DNA of 61,151 nt from Rubrivivax sp. (GCA_021300575.1 JAJTDM010000023.1:1-61151), one strand, 5' to 3'. Shown: positions 10,194 to 19,904, counted from the stretch's first letter. The notes: a model not told the origin generated them from the letters alone. Numbers and translations: made by a program.

Positions 10194-10552
10194 AGACCTT
10201 GAAGGTTGGGATCGCCTCTTACGAGGACATGAAGGCGCGTACGATGGCCATCGCCAGAGGAGAGCTGCACCCCAGGCCCGGAGACCCCAAGGTCTGGTTC
10301 ACGTCGCCGGAGAGTTTTGCGAAGCTGCTTTCCAACCGCAATCGCGCACTGCTGGCGCAGATTGCCGACACGCACCCCGAGTCGCTGCACGAACTGGCGG
10401 CCACGACGGGCCGCACGCCCGGCAACCTGTCACGCACCCTCAAGACGATGGAACGCTATGGCCTGGTGCGTCTGCACCGAGGGGAGCGGGGAAAGGTGCG
10501 GCCTGAAGTGCCGTACCAGGAAGTGCGCCTGGAGATGCGACTGGCGTCCTAG
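10190..10552 (+). CDS. HTH (MarR-like, HVO_A0114-type) DNA-binding protein, putative antitoxin
   Basis: 120 residues. A winged helix-turn-helix is visible in LLAQIADTHPESLHELAATTGRTPG followed by SRTLKTMERYGLVRL (about residues 52-100). It overlaps the DUF6516 gene by 4 nt, so the two are translationally coupled. The palindrome at 9820-9836 is its likely operator. Confidence 0.7.
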   Translation: MKTLKVGIASYEDMKARTMAIARGELHPRPGDPKVWFTSPESFAKLLSNRNRALLAQIADTHPESLHELAATTGRTPGNLSRTLKTMERYGLVRLHRGERGKVRPEVPYQEVRLEMRLAS

Positions 10553-10563
10553 GGGCGTGCCGC

Positions 10564-10600
10564 TGGCGTCGCGGCCGCCGGTGTCGGCCAGGTGGTTCAG
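10564..10600 (-). repeat. short thiolase C-terminal gene fragment (copy 3)
   Basis: About 36 bp just after the antitoxin stop. It matches the thiolase-tail repeat at 11498-11534 with two mismatches, including a 26-bp exact core at 10571-10596 identical to 11505-11530. It shares orientation with the two longer copies at 11439-11552 and 18635-18748, so the second toxin-antitoxin pair lies between two pieces of the same gene tail. Confidence 0.65.
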
Positions 10601-10607
10601 GGACGAA

Positions 10608-10943
10608 TCACGCGAGCGCCAGGCTCAATCGGCCTGTGCTCTCGGCCGCAGGCCGCACCTGGATTTCGATGTCATAACCCAGCCGGGTCAGGCAGTCCAT
10701 GAGCTTGCGCTCAGAGAAATTGGCGAAGTCGCCACGCATCAGGCCCGAGACCTTGGGCTGAGGGATGCCCATCCGTTGCCCGGCTTCCTGCTGGGTAAGG
10801 CCCAGGCGCTTCACCGCTCGGGCGATCTCGATCACGAGCGCAGACTTGATCTGGAGTTCTTCTGCATTGGGAAGGTCGAGGTCGGCGAACACGTTGCCGG
10901 AGCTGGCCTCAACCTCGATGCCTTCAATCACCCGCTTTGCCAT
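10608..10943 (-). CDS. XRE-family HTH antitoxin (HigA-like)
   Basis: 111 residues with a Cro/CI helix-turn-helix: LGLTQQEAGQRMGIPQPKVSG at about residues 48-68, followed by a DNA-contact helix FSERKLMDCLTRLGYDIEIQ. It is the typical antitoxin partner of the RelE/Gp49-like toxin whose gene precedes and overlaps it by 20 nt. Toxin-first gene order is that of the HigBA type. It likely neutralises the toxin and represses the operon. Confidence 0.85.
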   Translation of the reverse strand: MAKRVIEGIEVEASSGNVFADLDLPNAEELQIKSALVIEIARAVKRLGLTQQEAGQRMGIPQPKVSGLMRGDFANFSERKLMDCLTRLGYDIEIQVRPAAESTGRLSLALA

Positions 10944-11292
10944 GTTGGAGTTCCTTTGCCAAGAGTTCAGCGACCTTCAGCCGAGCACGGATCACGTCCA
11001 TGTCCTGTTGCGGTGTGGCGATGCCGCTCTTGCTTTTCTTCTGGAAGCAATGAAGAACGAAAACTGCCTGCGCGAACCGGACCGTGTACACCGCCCGGTA
11101 AGTCCCCCCTGCATCGTCCTCGAGGATTTCCAAGACCCCTGCGCCACCAAAACCCTTGAGCGGCTTGGCTGTGCCGTGCTGGTCGCCGCGCTGCGCGAAG
11201 TCCAGGGCGTGGCCGAAGAGCCGGCGAACCGGCATCGGCAATGCCATCAGATCCTTCTTGCTGCTGCCCACCCCGTAGAGGGGCTTGTTCAC
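10924..11292 (-). CDS. RelE/ParE/HigB-type toxin (phage Gp49-like)
   Basis: About 122 residues of the Gp49-like RelE superfamily: GSSKKDLMALP, LKGFGGAGVLEI, and the conserved core TYRAVYTVRF, VFVLHCFQKKSKSGIATPQQDMD. Family members are ribosome-dependent mRNA endonucleases. The start is taken as GTG at 11292 (VNKPLYGVGSS), matching the usual family N-terminus; an ATG at 11301 would add three residues. A TATAGA -10-like box lies at 11309-11314 on the minus strand, close to the start, so the mRNA may be nearly leaderless. Confidence 0.85.
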   Translation of the reverse strand: MNKPLYGVGSSKKDLMALPMPVRRLFGHALDFAQRGDQHGTAKPLKGFGGAGVLEILEDDAGGTYRAVYTVRFAQAVFVLHCFQKKSKSGIATPQQDMDVIRARLKVAELLAKELQHGKAGD

Positions 11293-11305
11293 ACCGCCCA
11301 TACGG

Positions 11306-11330
11306 CAGTCTATACCACTTCAGATATAAG
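11306..11330 (-). promoter_or_regulatory. promoter/operator candidate for the HigBA-like pair
   Basis: The minus strand contains an extended -10-like TGGTATAGA just upstream of the toxin start. It overlaps a TATA-N10-TATA near-symmetry (11311-11328), which could be the antitoxin binding site. Confidence 0.4.
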
Positions 11331-11438
11331 CAGCGAGGCGGGCTTGTCGTTCCTGGACAAGCGGGCCCACGCCGCGGTGGAAGTTGGGCTCTACTGAATC
11401 TATTGGTCGGGACAGGCAATGACCTGGGCAGCATGCAT

Positions 11439-11552
11439 TCACTGGCGCTCGATCAAGGTCGCCATCCCCATGCCCGAGCCCAGGCACATGCTGATGATGG
11501 CGTAGCGGCCGCCGGTGTCGGCCAGGTGGTGCATGGCGGTGATGGTCATGCG
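11439..11552 (-). pseudogene. thiolase C-terminal gene fragment (copy 2)
   Basis: 114 bp identical to 18635-18748. On the minus strand it encodes the final ~37 residues of a thiolase (MTITAMHHLADTGGRY..., with the catalytic-cysteine region MCLGSGMG) and ends exactly at the TGA stop codon. Neither side has further thiolase homology. It lies between the second toxin-antitoxin pair and tctA. Confidence 0.92.
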
Positions 11553-11604
11553 CGGCGCAGAGCCGCATGGCGCACGGCACAGGTACCCCGGTTCGCCGCT
11601 GCCT

Positions 11605-13134
11605 TCAAGCGGCCTTTGACGCCGCAGACCGGTCCTGTCGTTTGCGCCACCAGCGGGTCACGGCCGGCGCCAGCAGGCAGGCGACTGACAAGGCCACCAG
11701 CACGGCCGTGACCGGCCGCTGCCACAGGAAGGCAAACGATCCATCGTGCACCAGCAGCGCGCGGCGCAGGTTCTCTTCCAGCAGCTTGCCCAGCACGAAG
11801 CCCAGCAACAGCGGCGCCATGGGGTAGTCCAGCAAGCGCAGCGCCAGGCACCCGGCAGCCAGCCCCACCATCAGCCACAGATCGAAGCTGTTGAACGACA
11901 CCAGGTAGACACCCACGAGGCAGAAGAACTGGATCAACGGCGCCAGGATGGGCTCGGGGATGGCCAGTGTGCGGGCGATCCAGGGGATGAGCGGCAGGTT
12001 GATGATCAGCAGGATCAGGTTGCCGACGTACATCGAGACCACAACCGTCCAGAACAGCGCTGACTGCTCGACGTAGAGGCGCGGCCCGGGTTGCACGCCC
12101 AGGGCCACCAGCGCACCCAGGATGACCGCCGTGGTGCCCGATCCCGGGATGCCCAGCGTGAGCAGCGGCACGTAAGCGCCGCCGGCCGCCGCGTTGTTCG
12201 CGGTTTCGGGCGCTGCGACGCCGCGGCGCGAGCCCTTGCCGAACTCGTCGCGGCGCGCGCCGCGCGCCATGTTGCGCTCGACCGCGTAGGACATGAACGC
12301 CGCAATCGTGGCGCCCGCTCCCGGCAGCACGCCCACCACGAAGCCGAGCACTGACGACCGTGCCATCGTCGGGGCGACTTCCTTCACGTCGTCCTGGGTC
12401 AGCTTCAGCGTGCCCACGTCGCCGCGCGCGGCGCGCCGAGCCTCGTCGCTGACCTTTTCGTTGCGCAGCGCGGCCAGCAACGATTCCGACAGCGCAAAGG
12501 AGGCCATCGCCAGCAGCACGAAGGACAGCCCGTCAGCGAGATCGGCCACACCGAGGGTGTAGCGCTCCACGCCGTCGGCGATGTCGGTGCCGACGGTGCC
12601 CAGCATCAGGCCCAGCACCGTCATCAGGATCGCCTTGAGCGCGCCGCCGTTGTCGGTGAAGGCCGCCACCGCGGTCAGGCCCAACACCATCAGCGCGAAA
12701 TACTCTGGCGCCTGGAAGCCAAGCGCCCAGCCGGCCAGCACTGGTGCGGCCAACATCAGCAGCACGGTGGCCACGGTGCCGCCCACGAACGACCCCCAGG
12801 CGCACAGCGCCAGCGCGCGGCCGGCCTCGCCGCGGCGGGCCATGGGGTAACCGTCGAAGGTGGTGGGTACTGAAGACGACTCACCGGGCGCGTTGATCAG
12901 CACCGACGCGGTGGAGCCGCCGAACATCGCACCGTAGTAGATTGCCGCCAGCAACACCATGCCCGATGCCGGGGGCATGGTCAGCACCACCGGGATCAGC
13001 AGCGACACCGCGGTCACCGGCCCCAGGCCGGGCATCATGCCGATGAAGGTGCCGAGCAGGCAGCCCATCACCAACAGCGCCATGTTGCCGGGCGTGGCAA
13101 CGCCCTGCAGGCCGAGCAGCAGTCCTTCGATCAT
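11605..13134 (-). CDS. tctA: tripartite tricarboxylate transporter large permease TctA
   Basis: 509-residue inner-membrane protein with about 11-12 hydrophobic segments. It has the TctA signatures GTFIGMMPGLGPVTAVSLL and FGGSTASVLINAPGESSSVPTTFDG, and a second GAGATIAAFMSYA repeat-like motif. It forms the proton- or sodium-coupled carboxylate importer with TctB and the binding protein TctC encoded upstream. The order tctC-tctB-tctA reads toward this gene, downstream of the TctDE-like regulators, as in Salmonella-type loci. Confidence 0.93.
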   Translation of the reverse strand: MIEGLLLGLQGVATPGNMALLVMGCLLGTFIGMMPGLGPVTAVSLLIPVVLTMPPASGMVLLAAIYYGAMFGGSTASVLINAPGESSSVPTTFDGYPMARRGEAGRALALCAWGSFVGGTVATVLLMLAAPVLAGWALGFQAPEYFALMVLGLTAVAAFTDNGGALKAILMTVLGLMLGTVGTDIADGVERYTLGVADLADGLSFVLLAMASFALSESLLAALRNEKVSDEARRAARGDVGTLKLTQDDVKEVAPTMARSSVLGFVVGVLPGAGATIAAFMSYAVERNMARGARRDEFGKGSRRGVAAPETANNAAAGGAYVPLLTLGIPGSGTTAVILGALVALGVQPGPRLYVEQSALFWTVVVSMYVGNLILLIINLPLIPWIARTLAIPEPILAPLIQFFCLVGVYLVSFNSFDLWLMVGLAAGCLALRLLDYPMAPLLLGFVLGKLLEENLRRALLVHDGSFAFLWQRPVTAVLVALSVACLLAPAVTRWWRKRQDRSAASKAA

Positions 13135-13167
13135 GTGTACTCCAGCAGCGCTTGGCAGCGCTCGTCG

Positions 13168-13641
13168 TCAAAGGCTGAGCAAACGCTCGAAAACACCCCA
13201 GTCCAGCGTCACGCCCAGTGCCCGGAACAGCGCCCAGAAGCCGAGCGAAACCCCCAGCGCCACGGACAGCAGCACAGACGGCCGGCGTTCGCCCAGCAGG
13301 CGAAAGCCGCCGCCGAGGAACAGCGCCGCTGTCACCACGAAGCCCAGGTGCGGAATCAGCAGCGCAAAGCCCGCCATCAGCAACAGCAGCCCGGCAGTGC
13401 GCCCCCAGGCGAAGCCCGCGACCCCGACCACCACGTTCGATGCGGGCCGCACCAACAGCACCAGCGACAGCACCGCGCCCAGCACCCCCAGCACCAGCGG
13501 GAAACTGCGGGCTGAAAACGGGCTGTCGTCTGACGCGTCGGGCACGGGTATGCGCCACCCCAGTGCGAGGTAGGCGAGCGAGAACACCAGCAGAGCCAGT
13601 GCCATCAGGCGCTCGGCCTGCACGCGGGTCGGCAGCTTCAT
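13168..13641 (-). CDS. tctB: tripartite tricarboxylate transporter small subunit TctB
   Basis: 157 residues with four predicted hydrophobic segments (ALALLVFSLAYLALGW, SFPLVLGVLGAVLSLVLLV, LLLLMAGFALLIP, SVALGVSLGFWALF). Size and layout are typical of TctB. It is encoded 33 nt before tctA and 10 nt after tctC, in one operon. Confidence 0.85.
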   Translation of the reverse strand: MKLPTRVQAERLMALALLVFSLAYLALGWRIPVPDASDDSPFSARSFPLVLGVLGAVLSLVLLVRPASNVVVGVAGFAWGRTAGLLLLMAGFALLIPHLGFVVTAALFLGGGFRLLGERRPSVLLSVALGVSLGFWALFRALGVTLDWGVFERLLSL

Positions 13642-13651
13642 GGTGTGCCGA

Positions 13652-14668
13652 TCAGGATTTCAGCATGCCGGTTTCGGCCAACAGCGCCCGCAGGTCGCGT
13701 TCGTGCTGCACAAAGAAGTCCTGCGCGGCCTGGCCCCTTGTGAAGAACATGTTCCAGCCGGCGCGGGCGCGCACCTCTTCCCAGGCCGGTGTCGCGACCA
13801 GCCGCTCCAGCAGGTCCCCGAAAGCCTTGACCCGCGCCGGTGCGATGCCGGGCGCCATGAAAAGCGCTCGCACGTTGGCCAGGATCGCGTTGGGCACCCC
13901 CACCTCGGCCAGTGTGGGCACCGCCGGCACCTCGGGTGCCCGCTTGTCGTTCATCAAGGCCAGCAGCTTTGCCTGGTTGCCGCGAATCTGCGTCAGCGCC
14001 TCGGTATAGGGCATCACCAGGCACTGCACCTCGTTACCCAGCAAGCCGGCCATCGCCTTGCCGCCGCCGTCGTAGGCGATGTACTGCATGGCTTTGGGGT
14101 CGACACCGGCCTGCTTCAGCATCTTGGCTGCGGCCAGGTGGTCGATGCCCCCGCGCGGAGAGCCGCCCCCGAAACGCACCGTGCGCGGGTCGTTCTTGAG
14201 CGCGGCCATCAGCGCGCGCGCGTCAGCATGCGGGGTCTGGTTGTTCACCAGCACGCCGAAGATCTCGGCTGTCAGCGTGTTCACCAGCGTCACGTCACGA
14301 TAGGTCTGCGAGAACTCGCGGTTCAGCGACCGGACCACGATCGATGTGCCGTTGACCATCAGCGTGTTCTGCTGGCGGGCCGCCGTCTCCATCAGGTGGG
14401 CGATGGCCACCGAGCCGCCGCCGCCGGTGCGGTTCTCAACCGCCACGTCCCTGACCAGGCCGCTCTTTTGCAGTGCCTCTTGCACGCCACGGGCGGTTTG
14501 GTCGAAGCCGCCACCAACGCCAAAGCCCACCAGCAGCGCCACCTTGTCGATGACCTCTGAAGCAAGGGCGTGGGCGGGCAGCAGGCCGGCAGCGGCGAGC
14601 GCGCCGACGATGCGCAGGGCCTGCCGGCGGTTCGCGGGTGATGGAATGTCCAAGAAGTGGTTGGTCAT
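13652..14668 (-). CDS. tctC: TctC/Bug-family periplasmic substrate-binding protein
   Basis: 338 residues. The signal segment NRRQALRIVGALAAAGLLPAHALA is Tat-like, with a single RR and a hydrophobic core. It precedes a Bug fold with GFGVGGGFDQTARGVQEAL, VENRTGGGGSVAIAHLM and RTVRFGGGSPRGGIDHLAAA. It captures a carboxylate for TctAB. The start at 14668 (MTNHFLDIPSPANRRQ) is chosen because it gives a normal signal peptide. An 11-bp direct repeat about 115 bp upstream may bind the response regulator. Confidence 0.88.
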   Translation of the reverse strand: MTNHFLDIPSPANRRQALRIVGALAAAGLLPAHALASEVIDKVALLVGFGVGGGFDQTARGVQEALQKSGLVRDVAVENRTGGGGSVAIAHLMETAARQQNTLMVNGTSIVVRSLNREFSQTYRDVTLVNTLTAEIFGVLVNNQTPHADARALMAALKNDPRTVRFGGGSPRGGIDHLAAAKMLKQAGVDPKAMQYIAYDGGGKAMAGLLGNEVQCLVMPYTEALTQIRGNQAKLLALMNDKRAPEVPAVPTLAEVGVPNAILANVRALFMAPGIAPARVKAFGDLLERLVATPAWEEVRARAGWNMFFTRGQAAQDFFVQHERDLRALLAETGMLKS

Positions 14669-14780
14669 GTTCAGGCGTGGTCTGGGGTGGAGTACCGGCG
14701 CCGCCACGGGGGGCGCGCGCCACGGGTGCGCAGGAACGGCGCATAAGTCGCTCCAGCACGACCTGAAAGGTATTCGGGCC

Positions 14781-14803
14781 AACCTCTCAACGACCTTTCA
14801 ATC
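14781..14803 (-). promoter_or_regulatory. candidate OmpR-type response-regulator site upstream of tctC
   Basis: ACCTCTCAA (14782-14790) and ACCTTTCAA (14793-14801) are direct repeats with an 11-bp period, the spacing used by OmpR/PhoB-family regulators. A further ACCT-N3-AGGT lies at 14761-14771. The only promoter they can serve is that of tctCBA, and a TctD-like OmpR-family regulator is encoded at 17172-17852. Confidence 0.45.
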
Positions 14804-14861
14804 GGCCAGGGCGAACCCTGAGAGGGTGCGTGGACGCCGCCACGCGATGGCACCCCGCGCC

Positions 14862-15830
14862 TCAGCGCCGCACGGTCACGCCGAACTCGCGGGCCAGTTC
14901 GGCCAAGCGGGCCCACTGGGCTCCAACCTCTTGCTCCAGCGCTGCGCCCGTCAGGGCCAGCGGCTGCAGGTCCCGCGCGCGCACCCGCGCCGCGTGCCCG
15001 GGCGACCGCAGGGCCTGGGCCATCTGCTCCACGATGGCCGCCAGCTCGGGGGCCGGGTAGTCCGCCGACGCGTACACGCCACGCAGGATGGGCCAGCTCA
15101 CGTCAACGCCCTGTTCGCTGGCCGTCGGCACGCCGGCCAGCGAGCCCTGCAGCCGCCGCGGTGCGAGCACAGCCAGCAGCCTGACCGCCGAAGCACCGCC
15201 CGGCGCGGCCGACAGCTCGGCGGCATCGCCGCACAGCACCTGCACATGGCGGCCCTGCAATGCGCGCAATGCATCACCGCCGCCCTCAAACGCCACCACC
15301 CGCAGCAACTTGTGGCTTACACCTGCGGCGCGCGCCAGCAGTGCGGCCTTCATCCAGTCTTGGCTGCCGATGGTGCCCCCGGCTGCGAACGCCACCGAAG
15401 ACGGCCTGGCCCGCAGCGCATCGAGCAACTGGCCCAGCGTGCGCCACGGGGCATCGGGGTGGACCGCCACCACGCCGTGGTCAATCGCCAGGCCAGCAAT
15501 CCAGCGGATGCGGTCGGGCCGCCAGGCGCCGAAACGCCCCTGGGCCAGGTTGAGCAGCGTGCCGCTGGAAAAGGCCAGCAGTTCGCGCGGGTGTTGCCGC
15601 TGGCCCCGCACAACCTCGCTGTAAGTCAGCGCACCGATGCCCCCCGGGTGGTAGACGATGACCGGGGGCCCGGGCGGCGCTGCCAACAGCTCGCGCACCA
15701 GCTGGCAGGTGACATCGAAACCTCCACCCGGCTTGGCCGGCACGACACATTGCAGCGCCGCGAGCGACGGCGTGGCCGCCGCCCACGCTGCGGGCCCCAG
15801 GGGCAGCAGCAAGACCGCCCGCCTCTTCAT
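14862..15830 (-). CDS. second TctC/Bug-type binding protein adjacent to the histidine kinase
   Basis: 322 residues with a short signal peptide (MKRRAVLLLPLGPAAWAAATPSLAA) and Bug-fold motifs: VPAKPGGGFDVTCQLVRELL, YHPGGIGALTYSEV, SVAFAAGGTIGSQDWMKAALL. Its start overlaps the end of the sensor kinase gene, so it is co-transcribed with the two-component genes rather than with tctCBA. In Bordetella a Bug protein acts as an extracytoplasmic co-sensor for a TctE-type kinase (BctC-BctE), and a similar role is inferred here. An ATG four codons upstream (15842) is an alternative start. Confidence 0.8.
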   Translation of the reverse strand: MKRRAVLLLPLGPAAWAAATPSLAALQCVVPAKPGGGFDVTCQLVRELLAAPPGPPVIVYHPGGIGALTYSEVVRGQRQHPRELLAFSSGTLLNLAQGRFGAWRPDRIRWIAGLAIDHGVVAVHPDAPWRTLGQLLDALRARPSSVAFAAGGTIGSQDWMKAALLARAAGVSHKLLRVVAFEGGGDALRALQGRHVQVLCGDAAELSAAPGGASAVRLLAVLAPRRLQGSLAGVPTASEQGVDVSWPILRGVYASADYPAPELAAIVEQMAQALRSPGHAARVRARDLQPLALTGAALEQEVGAQWARLAELAREFGVTVRR

Positions 15831-17206
15831 GGCGCCCGCCACACGAGCGTCGCGCGCAGCCCGCGCCCCGCGACGCCGGGCGCCAACTGCAGCGCACCAC
15901 CGTGGCGTTCGGCCACGGCCTTGGCCATCGCCAACCCCAGACCCGAGCCGCGGCTGCCGCGCCCTTTGGCGAAGCGCTCACCCGGCTGGGCCGCCACCTC
16001 GGGCGCCAGGCCCGGCCCGGCATCCACCACACCCAGCGCCCAGCCGCCGGCCCGGTCGCCCGCGGCCTCGACGGTCACCGGCCCGGCACCGTGCACCAGG
16101 GCGTTGTGGACCAGGTTGGACAGGGCCTCGCGCAGCTGCCCCAGGTCTCCGACGGCCGGCAAGCTGGTGTCGCCGGCCTCGACGCCGAAGTCAACACCCC
16201 CTGCGCGGGCCAGTGGCAGCAACTCCAGCGCCACCTCGCGCGCCAGCGCCGCCAAGTCAAAGGTCTCGGCCTGCAGCGGCGCCTCGTCGGCCCGTGCCAG
16301 CAGCAGCAACTGGTGGGTGGCGCGCGTGGCGTGGTCCAGTTCCTGGGACACCGCCTGTATCGCGTCGCGCGAGCGCTGCGGGTCGCTCTCGCGAAGCGCA
16401 AAGTCCAGTTGGGCCCGCAGCGTGGTCAGCGGCGTGCGCAACTGATGCGATGCGTCGTCCAGGAAGCGCCTGCGCTGTTCCAGCAGGCCGGATGTGTGCG
16501 CCACCTGCGTGTTGATGGCCTCCACCAGCGGTACCAGATCCTGCGGCAGGTCGGCGGTCGGCAGCCGCGTCAGGTCTTGTGAATCGCGCTCGCGCGCCAA
16601 CTGCGCCAGCCGCCGCACCGGCCGCAGGGCCCAGGTCGACACCCCGATCACCGCCAGCGCCAGCAGGCCCAGGACCACCGCGTCGCGCCTGACGGCCTGC
16701 CGGATGAAAGCCGCCACGAAGCGTGAGCGCACGTCCACCGGCTCGGCCACCTGAATGACAACGCGGCGAGCGCCCGCCACCGGCGGCGCCAGCGGGCGCA
16801 CCAGCGCACCGATGCGCACCGGCTGGTCCAGGTACGCCGCGTCGTAGAAATGAGCCTGGCCGTCGACCAGTGGGTCCGCAGGCAGCGGCAGATCTGGCGA
16901 CCCTATTTCCACCAGCCCGTCATCGGTGGCCACGCGGTAGTGCACCGCACCGGCTGCCGTGAGCTCGAAGAACTCAAACAACCTGAACGGCTGTTCCACC
17001 GACAGTCCGCCGGACGCGGTGGACACGTTCAGGTCCAGGCCCCGCAAGGCCCCCAGCAGCGACCGGTCGAAGGCTTCATTGGCCGAGCGCACCGCCAGGC
17101 CGTAGGTCAGCCACAGGCTGATGCCCAGCAACAGCAGCAGGCTCGGCATCAGCACACCGAGCAAGCGCGTCCTAAGCGTCGCCCGGTGGACGCGGTTCCA
17201 GTGCAT
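15827..17206 (-). CDS. tctE: TctE-like sensor histidine kinase
   Basis: 459 residues. A membrane segment near the N-terminus (LLGVLMPSLLLLLGISLWLTYGLAV), a periplasmic sensor of about 130 residues, a second membrane segment (AVVLGLLALAVIGVSTWAL), HAMP, HisKA with the phospho-acceptor in DASHQLRTPLTTL, and HATPase boxes (NLVHNALVHG, VDAGPGLAPEV, GSGLGLAMAKAVAERHGG). It senses an external tricarboxylate-like ligand and phosphorylates the upstream-encoded response regulator. The chosen start overlaps the regulator gene by 35 nt. Confidence 0.9.
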   Translation of the reverse strand: MHWNRVHRATLRTRLLGVLMPSLLLLLGISLWLTYGLAVRSANEAFDRSLLGALRGLDLNVSTASGGLSVEQPFRLFEFFELTAAGAVHYRVATDDGLVEIGSPDLPLPADPLVDGQAHFYDAAYLDQPVRIGALVRPLAPPVAGARRVVIQVAEPVDVRSRFVAAFIRQAVRRDAVVLGLLALAVIGVSTWALRPVRRLAQLARERDSQDLTRLPTADLPQDLVPLVEAINTQVAHTSGLLEQRRRFLDDASHQLRTPLTTLRAQLDFALRESDPQRSRDAIQAVSQELDHATRATHQLLLLARADEAPLQAETFDLAALAREVALELLPLARAGGVDFGVEAGDTSLPAVGDLGQLREALSNLVHNALVHGAGPVTVEAAGDRAGGWALGVVDAGPGLAPEVAAQPGERFAKGRGSRGSGLGLAMAKAVAERHGGALQLAPGVAGRGLRATLVWRAP

Positions 17207-17852
17207 AGCCCAGCCCACGGTAGGTGTGGATGCAAACGCCGCGTCCCTCAAGCCGCCGCCGCAGCCGGTGCATCAGCACGTCAAGGGCTGCCGACTGGAC
17301 AGGGTCGTCGTCGCTGAACACGCGGTCCAGCAATTGCTGGCGCGACATCGGCTCACCGCTGCGCGCGATCAACGCAAGCAACAGGCGGTGCTCGCGCGGC
17401 GACAGCGCCAGCACCTCGTCGCCCAGCAGGAACTGCCGCTGTGCGCCTTCGAAGTGCAGCGGCCCGCAAGACAGGCGCGGCCGGGCGCTTCCGCGCGCAC
17501 GCCGGATGAGCGCGGTCAGTCGCGCTTCCAGCTCTGCCAGCGCAAACGGCTTGTGCAGAAAGTCGTCGGCCCCGGCGTGCAGCGACGACACACGTTCTGC
17601 CAGGCTGTCGCGCGCGGTCAGCATGATCACGGGCAGCGGGTCCTGGCGCGCCCGCAGGCGGCTCAACACCTCGCGGCCATCGCGCCCGGGCAGGCCGATG
17701 TCCAGCACCAGTGCGTCGTAATCGCCCTTGTCGAGCGCCTGCTCGACCAGCCGCCCGTCGTCGCGCCAGTCGACCCGAAAACCGGACTGCTCCAAGGCCT
17801 TGCTGAGCCACTCGCCCAGGGCGTGTTCGTCTTCGGCCAACAGGATACGCAT
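17172..17852 (-). CDS. tctD: TctD-like OmpR-family response regulator
   Basis: 226 residues. The receiver domain (1-120) has acidic pocket EDE, phospho-acceptor D in LVLDIGLPGRDG, T in MLTARD and K in LHKPF. The C-terminal winged helix includes LSPREHRLLLALIARSG and LDVLMHRLRRRLEGRGVCIHTYRGLGYAL. It most likely activates the tctCBA promoter; the candidate site is at 14781-14803. Confidence 0.92.
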   Translation of the reverse strand: MRILLAEDEHALGEWLSKALEQSGFRVDWRDDGRLVEQALDKGDYDALVLDIGLPGRDGREVLSRLRARQDPLPVIMLTARDSLAERVSSLHAGADDFLHKPFALAELEARLTALIRRARGSARPRLSCGPLHFEGAQRQFLLGDEVLALSPREHRLLLALIARSGEPMSRQQLLDRVFSDDDPVQSAALDVLMHRLRRRLEGRGVCIHTYRGLGYALEPRPPGDA

Positions 17853-18634
17853 GCCAGGATTGTCTGTCGGTGGGTGCCCAGCGGCGAACTCAGGGGCTCT
17901 GCCGTGCAGCCGTCATCAATCTACAGCCCCAGCTTCGCTGCCGGTGTGCCGGTCAGGCTCCGTGGTGTGCAGGATCGCTTTCAGAACCGACGTGGCGTAC
18001 ACCCCTGCGGGCAGAGAGAACGTCATCCACGGTTGATGGACTTGCGGCCATTCCCACAGCAGCCCCCCGGCCGGGCCACCAGGGCGCGGTGCTTCCGGTC
18101 CAGGCCGGCCTGGATGGCTTGGAACTGGCGGCGGCACCGTTGTCCCCCGTCCAGGACCAGGCCGTGCAGGTGGATGTTCAGGTGGGCGGTGAACCCGAAG
18201 CGCTGAACCAGCGTGACAGCGCGGCCGTGGCCTTCGTCAGCGACAAGCCCAGCAGCGGCCAGCAAGTGCCGCGTGGCCAAGCGCTGCACCACCTGCAGCA
18301 CCGGCGTGACCAACTCGAGCTGCGTGGCCAGCAGCCTGTCCCACGGCACGCACTCCATGACCCGCGCGAACAGAGTCTTGCCGACGTTCACGCCCGCTCC
18401 TCGGAGATGTCAACCCCGAGAAACTTCCCGCATGCAGCCGCTCGCCGTTCAAGTCGGCACCAAACAAATTCGGCCATGAAGCGGCGCCAATGCTTGCTGT
18501 CAAGCTTGGCATCTTGCGTTTCACCGGACAGCAGTGATGGGCGCAATGCCCACAACTCAACAAGGTCCTGCAGCAGTCAGCCCGCGCTCACGGGTACGCG
18601 AAGTCAAGAAGGCCGGATGCCCTGCAGATCGCCA
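17853..18634. other. gene-poor remnant region
   Basis: 782 bp between tctD and the broken thiolase gene. It contains the transposase remnant at 18023-18391. Left of it, nothing recognisable was found. On the right, the minus strand at about 18392-18555 has an open stretch (ending GVDISEERA before a stop) that I cannot identify. It looks like layered insertion debris. Confidence 0.5.
18023..18391 (-). pseudogene. chimeric transposase remnant (IS4-like N-terminus joined to IS91-like segment)
   Basis: A 122-codon frame. The first ~18 residues (MNVGKTLFARVMECVPWD) resemble the start of IS4-family transposases. From about residue 20 it resembles the core of IS91-family transposases: LVTPVLQVVQRLATRHLL, AVTLVQRFG and NIHLHGLVLDG. 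The downstream part is out of frame and incomplete. It cannot encode a working transposase, but it marks an old insertion hotspot at this junction. Family identities are by recollection of conserved motifs. Confidence 0.55.
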
Positions 18635-19793
<1,159 letters not shown>

Positions 19794-19904
19794 GACAGGA
19801 CTCTTTCTGCACGCAAGTGTGCGGACACGGGGTCCGCCTGCAAAGGGGTGAAGGTGTAATGAGGCACAGGAGACTGGGGCTTACCAGTATAGGCAGCCGC
19901 CCCA

